The notes beneath the pieces are model-generated. The model was not told the origin of the DNA. It worked only from the letters and a program-made list of their open reading frames with translations, and did no database searches. Of a DNA stretch of 64,000 nt, positions 32,459 to 39,236 are shown one piece after another. Both the position numbers and the translations under genes were made by a program. This stretch comes from Inonotus obliquus (taxonomy: Eukaryota > Basidiomycota > Agaricomycetes > Hymenochaetales > Hymenochaetaceae), in contig JAJHTX010000002.1 in NCBI GenBank assembly GCA_032164295.1, positions 372,001-436,000 of the forward strand. The letters are read 5' to 3'. Position 1 is the stretch's first letter. Every line of letters starts with the position of its first letter.

Positions 32459-33639
32459 TCAGTCGTATACCACCTCTTCTGGTTTAGTTTTGTTTTCCCG
32501 GGCTTTTTGGTAACTCGTTTTCCTTTCTCTAGTTATTCTACTTCCGCCTTGCCCTACTTGGTGCATCTTTGGCGGTGGTTGCAGTGGTAATCTTTTACTC
32601 GGTGTTTCCCCGGATATTATTTGTTCTATGCTTGGGAGTGCTATTTCCGTTCTTTCTGGTGATCTCGGCGGGTCTTCGAGGTTTGTTTCCTCTAGTCTTT
32701 GCAGTTCTTCAGCTAATTTCCCAAAGTTTCTCAAGATCTGTTCTTGGAATTCATCCCTTTCTTCCGTAGTTTCTTCTATTTCTTCGACTTCCTCTGGGTC
32801 GGATTCGATTCCTTCTTGCGACTCCCTATACTGCATTACTGGTGCTGGCAATACTGTGACATCCTTAGGCGTTAGTGTGGTTGGCCGTATTCCTTCTGGA
32901 GGCACCACAATCACCGCGGTTTGTACGGACCTTGGTGGTGGTGTCGGTAAATTCCCTAAGCTTGCCTTTCCCATGGTATTCCACCTTATTGTTAATCCCG
33001 TGTCTCCTTCGGATTCGGACCCTTCTTTGGAGTCTCTTCGCAGTGGAGATCTAACTTTACGGGATTTTCTTCTTCTTTTCTGTTGATATCGAGCCATTCT
33101 TTCCATCGTTATCATATTCCGAGTTCCTAACAATTTGGCTTCCCCAAATCTAGTTGTTACCTTACCCGTTTCCCAGTTTATGACTAGCTTATAGTTAGCT
33201 ATCCAATCATTTCCTAATAAAAATTTGTCTCCTGTAGTTTCTACTACTGCGAGTTCCATATTTCCTCTTGATGCTCCGGTATCCACCCATGCTCTAACGC
33301 TTTCCTTCCACCCGTTATTCGTTAGCGTTCCATCTGCATTTCTAATTTGGGCAGGATTCTGTTTCTTTATCGTATCTAGTCCATATCGTTTGACGGTATT
33401 GGGACTAATCGTTGTTAATACTGATCCTGAGTCGATCATTGCTGTTATTGGTAGATTTCTCTTTCCCCCCTGACTGAGGTATATCCTCAGTTTTGGATGA
33501 TCGGTATTTGGTTTTACCGGGGTCGTCCATCGGCGTTTCCATTTCGCTTTTACCCGCGACCATCTTCCTTCTGGTTTCGTTATGGTCCCTTTTCTTGCGC
33601 GCTGATCAGCCGATTCGATCAGTCGCTTTCTTGAAAATC
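32459..33639 (-). CDS. pro: Aspartic protease ORF (-1 frame to gag)
   Basis: The frame opens inside the end of gag, at about 33639 after an in-frame TAA, overlapping gag by about 24 bases in the -1 frame. It stays open to TGA 32459. The catalytic motif is AMIDSGSVLTTISP (DSG), with FLLGNDWIANYKLVINWETG as the second conserved block. The remaining two thirds are charged linker with Pro and Glu (PPPRSVQTAVIVVPPEG, EEVEEIEETTEERDEFQEQI). The overlap holds a run TTTT where -1 slippage could occur, but no canonical heptamer. The next frame (pol) is the same frame after the TGA. Confidence 0.82.
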
Positions 33640-34557
33640 CTCTTTAGGTTCTCTTTCTTTCTTGTTATCGCTAGCTTCGTTGGAGCCTTCATATTCCGAT
33701 TCTTCTCCTATCAATCTTCTCTTGAATTTTTGATAGCCCGGTCTACTCGGAGGTTTTCCTTCTCGTGGTTTCACTCTGCATTCTCTGGCAATGTGACCTG
33801 GTTTACCACATCTGTAACAACCCGTCGTATTCTTCGGTTTTTGGTTACTCCGGTACCTGGGTTTTCCTTTATTAGTCCTCTTCCTGAATTTTCGTACGTC
33901 TACGTCCATTGGGACTACATCGTCTTTTCTCCTCTGGGGTTTTTCCCAGTTGCTCGTGAAGGTCTTAGTTCTTGCCTTGGCGCCATATCTTGCGCCTTCT
34001 AGTGCTACTGCTCGGCTCATCCAGTTTGCTAGCGTCCATTTCGCGCTTTCTGTTTGTCCTGCTAATTGCGCATAAATATAATCTTTCATCCCTCTTCTGT
34101 ATAATACTGTAAGTGCCTTATCCGGCCATACTGCCTTATCTAATTCTGATACTATCTTTCCGAAATCGCTATTGTACTGCAATATGGAGCCTTCTTGTAC
34201 AATATTTACTAATTTATTCGTTGCGTCTTCTACAGGGTCATAGTATTGTTTGTGGTTACTCCTTATGTAGGTTAAGAATTCTTCAAACGTTTCCCATACT
34301 TGCCCTTTTCCTATCATATCCAACGGATTCGTTTTTAACGCTGTGCTTACCCACGTGGCAGCCTTCTCTTCCATGCATTGGCACATGATATAGGCTTTGT
34401 TACTATCTGTTAGTGCCGCTTGTTTGTTGCTCTGATTTTGCGCATCCATCCATGCAAAATTACTAATCATTTTATTTATAAATACATCCACGTTCTCCTT
34501 ATCTCTTCCTCTAAACTTCGGTGGTTTCTGCGACATACTCATTTGTAGGCTCGTCAT
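33619..34557 (-). CDS. gag: Gag (nucleocapsid-type zinc knuckle)
   Basis: A 312-residue structural protein of the virus-like particle. ATG 34557 is the first ATG of the predicted RNA and has A at -3. Alternative ATGs follow at 34542 and 34536. The retrotransposon gag region is visible in VFINKMISNFAWMDAQNQSN, WVSTALKTNPLDMIGKG and WETFEEFLTYIRSNHKQYYD. One CCHC knuckle, CYRCGKPGHIAREC, lies at about residues 246-259 after a basic stretch. Methionines are common here (about 15), unlike the methionine-free ORFs just upstream. Protease follows in the -1 frame. Confidence 0.9.
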   Translation of the reverse strand: MTSLQMSMSQKPPKFRGRDKENVDVFINKMISNFAWMDAQNQSNKQAALTDSNKAYIMCQCMEEKAATWVSTALKTNPLDMIGKGQVWETFEEFLTYIRSNHKQYYDPVEDATNKLVNIVQEGSILQYNSDFGKIVSELDKAVWPDKALTVLYRRGMKDYIYAQLAGQTESAKWTLANWMSRAVALEGARYGAKARTKTFTSNWEKPQRRKDDVVPMDVDVRKFRKRTNKGKPRYRSNQKPKNTTGCYRCGKPGHIARECRVKPREGKPPSRPGYQKFKRRLIGEESEYEGSNEASDNKKEREPKEDFQESD

Positions 34558-36103
34558 CTTCGCTTGAATCCCAAGTCAATCGGTCTCTAAGCTCCTGTTC
34601 CGAGATTTCGAGTTCCGCTGGGTCAAATTCTAGTAACGCTAAATGCCTTCGATAATTGTCTTCTAGGTATTCGTCCTCTGTAGTGTTGTTACTGTGGGCT
34701 TGACTAACGTCGCTGAATGGGCTGGAGAATTCTTCTGAATTGCCACTGGTCGTGGATCCTGGGGAATAATACAATACCAACCTTCCTCTCGTTTCTACCT
34801 CTTCAATTATCCCCTGTTCTCGTTCGGTTTTCTGGATTTCCCTGGTTTCTTCTTTCCTATTGTTCGCTTCCCTTTGTTTTCGGATTTGACCTATGATTCC
34901 TTTAGCTATTCTGTCCTGATCTGCTTTTCGATGATATTTGCGACTAATGGTTATTGTTGGGATTTGTTCGTTTGTCGGTTGTAGTTCTTCTTGTAGCTCT
35001 GTAATTACTTCCTCGACTATCTCGTTTATGTTTAACCTAGCCAATCCTCGCAGGTCTATGCGGACGTTCCCTGCCTGATCTCGAGTAACGTTAATGCCGC
35101 TTGGTAGTCTTCTCCCGTTATCAAATGTAATCCTGGAGGTACTACTTTCTTGGTTAATGCCTTCTTCTTCCTCCGTGATGGTAGTTAGGTTCTCACTTTC
35201 GTTCTGGGCCCTGAAGTCGACTACGTGTAATTGTATCTCTCCTTCTTCCGGTTCCTCGTCTGGAATAGTGGGAATTGGTGAGTCTGGGTGCCTGTAACTT
35301 TCGTCTCCGTTGAAGTCCCTAAACCCGTTTGGCTCTAAATTTGCCCAACGGCTCCCTGTTCCCCACTCTCCTCCGTTCTGCTCCGATTCGTTCGGTGATT
35401 CCCAACTGGCTTCGGACTGAGTTAGTTCCGGCGTTGGTTGATCTTGATCGTCTCCTAACAACGATCCGACGGTGTTCCAGTCTTGTTGGATTTCCGTTTC
35501 CTCTCGCTGTCTTTCTTCTCCTTCCCACGCGGCGAGTGCGACTCTGATATCCGACACTTGATTCCTTAGGCGTAGGAAGTTTGTCTCGATGCGGCTTACT
35601 TTATCTAATAATTCGCGCTGAAATTCGGCGTCTCGGTGCTCTCGGGCGGTCCACCGCTCTATATGCTCTTCTTGTCTTCGCTGTAGCGTCTCGAAGGTGT
35701 ATTGTACTTCTCTCGTTATTGTCCTGAGGATGCCTAGCTCTGTCTGGTTGTACCTTACTAACGTCCTGGTGATATGGTGTGCCTCGTCGTTACTCCTGTG
35801 CCAGCGGCTATGTTTCTCGATATGTTGATTGAACTGATGGTCTAGGTACACTCCCAACGCTTGATCCTTTTCAGCCTGTGTGTTGAGGATTAGTTCGATC
35901 CTTCCGGCCAATCGGTCCACTTGCGTTCCAATGGCAGTTGAGTAGTGATATATCCCCCACTGCGTTGCGTAGGGTTCGTAAATAGACAGGTATTGAAGTA
36001 GTCTTGTTCCTCGTCTGAGCGCACTTGCGATCGCTGTCCTATAGTAGATCGTACCAAATATGAATACTGTAACCAGCCCCGCGTATATTCCTTCGTAAGC
36101 CAC
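34511..36103 (-). CDS. Leader ORF B of the retrotransposon, methionine-free (530 codons), membrane-anchored coiled-coil candidate
   Basis: Open from about 36118 to the stop at 34511, with no ATG codon. The first plausible start is GTG 36103 in strong context (ATAGTGG: A at -3, G at +4). The first 25 residues hold a hydrophobic segment (IYAGLVTVFIFGTIYY) followed by Arg residues, like a signal anchor. Residues of about 80-215 are Glu/Gln/Arg-rich and probably coiled coil (TFETLQRRQEEHIERW). The middle is acidic with many Glu/Ser/Thr, and the end is acidic too. It overlaps the gag start by 47 bases, so its termination could feed reinitiation at gag. I recognise no family. The length of the frame and its biased composition argue for real coding. 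Confidence 0.6.
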   Translation of the reverse strand: MAYEGIYAGLVTVFIFGTIYYRTAIASALRRGTRLLQYLSIYEPYATQWGIYHYSTAIGTQVDRLAGRIELILNTQAEKDQALGVYLDHQFNQHIEKHSRWHRSNDEAHHITRTLVRYNQTELGILRTITREVQYTFETLQRRQEEHIERWTAREHRDAEFQRELLDKVSRIETNFLRLRNQVSDIRVALAAWEGEERQREETEIQQDWNTVGSLLGDDQDQPTPELTQSEASWESPNESEQNGGEWGTGSRWANLEPNGFRDFNGDESYRHPDSPIPTIPDEEPEEGEIQLHVVDFRAQNESENLTTITEEEEGINQESSTSRITFDNGRRLPSGINVTRDQAGNVRIDLRGLARLNINEIVEEVITELQEELQPTNEQIPTITISRKYHRKADQDRIAKGIIGQIRKQREANNRKEETREIQKTEREQGIIEEVETRGRLVLYYSPGSTTSGNSEEFSSPFSDVSQAHSNNTTEDEYLEDNYRRHLALLEFDPAELEISEQELRDRLTWDSSEDDEPTNEYVAETTEV

Positions 36104-36138
36104 TATAGTTATATTTAATTATATATTTGATTTTGTGC

Positions 36139-36528
36139 TTATACTTTACTTGCTTTTGCTTTCTCTTTCTTTCCGTTGAGTAGGGCTAGTAGTATTCGGT
36201 GTAATAGGTTGGCGTGTGCTTGCGCGGAGTATAACGTTCCTCCTCCGTTTTCTAGCGCTCTCTTAAATACACTCTCGTGTGGTGTAGGTGATACCTTGCC
36301 TATAACCCTTCCTGTCTTGAAATGATCCCAGTAGAGATCTTGCCAAATTGGTTGCCTCGCTATTAGCTTCCACGCGTCTATATCCTTCGGTGCTCCTCGT
36401 TCTTGTTCCTGCGTTTGTTTTGTACGCTCCAATGTTAACCCGACCTGTGGTTCTAGGTTTCGGTGGTTGTTACTGATGTCTATTTGCCGTTCCAGGTGGC
36501 CTACTGATTGGATAAGGGAATTATTCAA
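36139..36528 (-). CDS. Leader ORF A of the retrotransposon, methionine-free (129 codons)
   Basis: Open from after a TGA at about 36529 to TAA 36139, with no ATG at all. The first codon is TTG. The product would be polar, with DIDAWKLIARQPIWQDLYWD, ESVFKRALENGGGTLYSAQA and a basic end (GKKEKAKASKV). I recognise no family. It begins about 100 bases after the 5' LTR and lies wholly upstream of gag. If translated, it needs non-AUG initiation or translation coupled to another frame. It may also be a chance frame, although its length and composition look coding. Confidence 0.5.
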   Translation of the reverse strand: MNNSLIQSVGHLERQIDISNNHRNLEPQVGLTLERTKQTQEQERGAPKDIDAWKLIARQPIWQDLYWDHFKTGRVIGKVSPTPHESVFKRALENGGGTLYSAQAHANLLHRILLALLNGKKEKAKASKV

Positions 36529-36617
36529 TCAGTCTATTTGAATGACTAGTTCGTGCTATCACAATTACCTTTATTGGCAGTAGTCTGCGCTTGTTCCTTT
36601 AAGCTTGCCAAGAAGGG

Positions 36618-36628
36618 AGTTTAATCCA
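36618..36628 (-). promoter_or_regulatory. Candidate primer-binding site (self-priming type)
   Basis: TGGATTAAACT on the minus strand begins two bases after the 5' LTR. It is the exact complement of 11 nt at the predicted RNA start (37107-37097). I cannot exclude a tRNA primer from sequence alone. Confidence 0.6.
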
Positions 36629-37096
36629 GATGTTTATCTCCGTGGAGGGTTCGTTGATTCTTGATCGACGGACCAATCTGGCTAATTCCTCGGTTTGAGG
36701 GGTTAATCCAAATTCTACAATACTGGTTATGGAATTGCTAATCACCTTAGTGGACTGTGTAGCTGATCCGATCTGAAACAACTAGCAACTAACTAATATT
36801 GCAGTTGAACCTGATACTATAATCGTACAGTATTAAGTCGGCGTGAAGACGCGATTGTTATACTGATTGTTATTCACGATAAGGGAATATCGGGAATCGC
36901 ACTACGTTGTGAGTAGCTCGTACCGTGCAGACAATAGGGAGAACAATCTAGTTGCAATCCGTATTTTTTTTTTTTAGCTTCACTTCGATTTCACACAATC
37001 GGTTTAGTTCAGCCGTGTCGCTACTGGTAATTTACTGGCTCGCAAGTAATTGATGTTACGATTTAACTTAGGGACTTATGGTAGGGTCCCTTGACT

Positions 37097-37107
37097 TGGA
37101 TTAAACT
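37097..37107 (-). promoter_or_regulatory. Predicted RNA 5' end, 11-nt self-primer sequence
   Basis: The minus strand reads AGTTTAATCCA from 37107. This is exactly complementary to the candidate PBS at 36618-36628, and the match stops at 11 nt on both sides. In Tf1 the first 11 nt of the RNA fold back and prime reverse transcription in the same way. The position about 33 bases after the TATA box fits a transcription start. Confidence 0.6.
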
Positions 37108-37132
37108 GCTAGGTCGGCTCTACGATGGCCTC

Positions 37133-37140
37133 CTTATATA
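37133..37140 (-). promoter_or_regulatory. TATA box of the 5' LTR
   Basis: On the minus strand it reads TATATAAG. It lies downstream of the U3 ORF and about 33 bases upstream of the predicted RNA 5' end (37107). The same box is at 27294-27301 in the 3' LTR. Confidence 0.7.
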
Positions 37141-37287
37141 CTAATTTACATGTGTGACGTTACTACCTTGTTACTTACTGTTTATGGTATTTATCTGTTT
37201 CTTCCTCTATGATACCTGGTCCGTGCTTTCTCTTTACTTCCTTCCTTATTTCACTACCTCTGTATTACTAGCCTCTCTTTGATTAGT

Positions 37288-38049
37288 TTAGTGCAGTGGG
37301 CGGTACCATCTCGCAGATAGGTTTGATTCTTGTATAGGTAACGGCACTTGATCTAATTCAGCTATTCTAGGTAATTGCTGAGTCATCTGTCCTTGTATTT
37401 CGGGTCTCGTTGGTATCGGTCGTGGTACAGTCAGCCAGTTTCGAATAGTTTGCACTCGTGTATATCCTGGCGTTGTCCTGGCGCGTTGTAGGGTTATCCC
37501 TTGTACTCCTTGTAGGTGTATTACTCCTCCGTACTGTTCTACCTTTGTTTCCATTATGGTATAGCCATAAGGTAATCCTCGGCTTATGTAATTCATTATC
37601 CAATGCCCCCAAGCATATGCAGTTCTCTCGTTCGTTCCAGCCTGGTCTCGCTTGTAGGCAATGTCAACATCTACTATAGCTGCGTCGCATCGTTCGTGTC
37701 TTCCTTCTTGTGCTACGTTTCGTATTCCGATCATCATTACAAAATATCCGGCGTCGTAGGATAATACTCGTATCTCCCTTTCATAAGCCTTTTGCATTTG
37801 TTGATTAGGGTTGTAGGTTAGTTCTACAAATCGACGTCGTATCATTATGTCGGCTTGTCCGTTCATTATGTCTCCGTGAGTGATCTCTCTGATTAATTCT
37901 CGCATTAGCCCTCCAGCTAGTTCTTTAGCTGGGCGGCACGTGTTGCAACATCGTAATATATTGCTTCGCGGTGTCGGAGGAACGATGGGCTGTTCTAGTA
38001 CTTGTATTACTGCCGCTAACCGTTCTTGTATCCAACGTAGGACGCTCAT
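37288..38049 (-). CDS. Copy of the U3 ORF in the 5' LTR (253 aa)
   Basis: Begins at the LTR-internal ATG 38049, 44 bases from the LTR edge, and matches the 3' LTR copy residue for residue. The two nucleotide differences between the LTRs fall in this ORF and are both silent (GCC/GCT for Ala, AAT/AAC for Asn). As it lies upstream of the LTR TATA box, this copy would be transcribed only from outside the element. Confidence 0.55.
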   Translation of the reverse strand: MSVLRWIQERLAAVIQVLEQPIVPPTPRSNILRCCNTCRPAKELAGGLMRELIREITHGDIMNGQADIMIRRRFVELTYNPNQQMQKAYEREIRVLSYDAGYFVMMIGIRNVAQEGRHERCDAAIVDVDIAYKRDQAGTNERTAYAWGHWIMNYISRGLPYGYTIMETKVEQYGGVIHLQGVQGITLQRARTTPGYTRVQTIRNWLTVPRPIPTRPEIQGQMTQQLPRIAELDQVPLPIQESNLSARWYRPLH

Positions 38050-38092
38050 AGTTATTGGCTTATTAATGATGGATAATACTACCTTTCTAACA

Positions 38093-38097
38093 CTTTG
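38093..38097. repeat. Target-site duplication CTTTG (right copy)
   Basis: Matches 26787-26791 exactly and abuts the right LTR. The pair defines the integration point inside hAT-like copy B. Confidence 0.9.
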
Positions 38098-38939
38098 CAT
38101 GTCTGCCTTCGATTTGTACAAAAAACATTTTGTAGAAATTGCTTCGTTCGCCAGTTATAACCCAGTACTAGGCCATATCTCAATGGTTTTTTGGAGAATT
38201 TTTAAATTTTTGACGGAAATAGTTTCATTTAGATCAGATATATGCTATTGACAATTTATTTTTGCATTTATTGTGTTGTGGAAGGGGGAAGATGAAGTTG
38301 AATGAGTCTTTCACTGACCGGTAAATTCATGTGCTTAAGCGAACGCCGGCACGACGCGGCATAGACTGTGGGAACGCATGCGAGTCACATAGGGATTGCC
38401 AGTCCCTAATTTCAATGTTCAGAACTCAATGAATTTTTCAAGGATTTGTGACTCAGTGCACAAACCATATTTTTTCATGTCTGCCTTCATTTTGTTCAAA
38501 AAACATTTTGTAGAAATTGCTTGGATCCTAAGATATGATGTATAACCACCCAATATCTCATTGATTTTTTGAACAAATTTTGAATTGTTTTGATATTTAT
38601 GCTCCCCAGCACCATAGAAATGGTTTCCACTACTTTATAAGGCTTTGTTTGTGCTATGGAACAGGAAGTGTGAAGGCGAAAATGTCTTCAAAAAACCGGT
38701 AAATCGCTTAATCTAAGCGATAGTCGGCATGCCCGTGGGAAATCGATGTTTTGCAATAGGGGATTGCCAGTCACCAGTTGTACATTTTACTGCTCGCACT
38801 AGTTAGATAGGAGGGCGGAGAATTACATGACATGATGTAGATGGCACGTCGGCCTAACTGCAGCACTACACTACTATTATCCCTCGAAACTCTATCATTC
38901 ATCATCGAAACGCGGATGAGATCAGAATTACGCTCTAGC

Positions 38940-39190
38940 AATTACCCCATTCTACTGTTCAACCGAGGGCGCAACAATATTACCAACAAAAACGGCATCA
39001 TCATCCACAATCGGCCAAACCCTTTCCCCAACTTGACCTCATGCTTCGCATCCGTGAGCAGCAAGAAACATTGCAATCTCGATTTGAGAAAGTTTAGCAA
39101 GTGGCCTGTGTTGGAGAGACCACGGGGGTATACCGAGGCTGGGGATGGAAAGAGGAAAGGGCGTCCTCTGTTGTCCTCAACGCCATTGTC
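38940..39190 (-). pseudogene. Remnant of an F-box paralogue C-terminus
   Basis: The minus strand reads GLSNTGHLLNFLKSRLQCFL, then LLTDAKHEV and, with a frame change, WPIVDDDAVFVGNIVAPSVE and a stop. This resembles the C-terminus of the neighbouring F-box gene (SLSNAGRMFSLHSKLRCFSL). No upstream exons are visible. It may be what is left of a third tandem copy cut by the transposon nest, or of a local duplication. Confidence 0.45.
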
Positions 39191-39236
39191 CCCGTAATCT
39201 ACCTTTGAAGCACTATTGTACCATTCCACATAGCCA

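Larger units (their letters stand above)
26792..38092 (-). mobile_element. Ty3/gypsy chromodomain LTR retrotransposon with extra ORFs, full length
   Basis: It has 1462-bp LTRs (26792-28253 and 36631-38092, TG..CA ends) that differ at only two positions, and an exact 5-bp duplication CTTTG (26787-26791, 38093-38097). The minus strand codes, in order: two methionine-free leader ORFs, gag, protease, RT-RNase H-integrase-chromodomain, a small membrane protein, an acidic Trp-rich protein, and an ORF inside the LTR. Domain order and chromodomain place it among chromoviruses. The 11-nt PBS match suggests the Tf1/sushi branch. At 11.3 kb it is long for this group because of the additional ORFs. The only obvious damage candidate is the TGA between protease and polymerase. 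Confidence 0.95.
36631..38092 (-). repeat. 5' LTR (right copy)
   Basis: Same length and ends as the left copy. In element orientation it starts TGTTAGAAAGG at 38092 and ends GAGATAAACA at 36631. TATA box at 37133-37140. The likely RNA start is about 33 bases downstream. Confidence 0.95.
26070..38408. mobile_element. Inner hAT-like non-autonomous element (copy B) inside copy A
   Basis: The left terminus GGGGACTGGCAATCCCC starts at 26070. The right terminus, read inversely, is TAGGGACTGGCAATCCC, ending at 38408. The 8 bases ATTTCAAT lie directly outside both ends (26062-26069, 38409-38416), the target-duplication length of hAT elements. Without the LTR element it is about 1.03 kb and has no transposase gene, so movement would need an enzyme in trans. 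The TIR core GACTGGCAATCCC is shared with copy A. Confidence 0.72.
25221..38775. mobile_element. Outer hAT-like non-autonomous element (copy A), hosting later insertions
   Basis: The left end TGGTGACTGGCAATTCCC (from about 25220) and the right end, which in reverse reads TGGTGACTGGCAATCCCC (to about 38776), form an inverted pair extending about 20 bases with one mismatch. Without the nested material the element is about 1.2 kb. Its arms resemble those of copy B, for example TCGGAGCTT at 25263 and 26118, and a shared CATGTCTGCCTTC..AAAAAACATTTTGTAGAAATTGCTT stretch at about 38098 and 38477. The target duplication is not clean: GTTGTAC occurs left of the MITE (23313-23319) and right of the element (38777-38783). 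Confidence 0.6.

Noticed and set aside
34511..36103. Leader ORF B as an env gene
   Set aside because: It has an N-terminal hydrophobic segment only, with no fusion-peptide or C-terminal anchor pattern, no cysteine-rich ectodomain, and it lies before gag rather than after pol.
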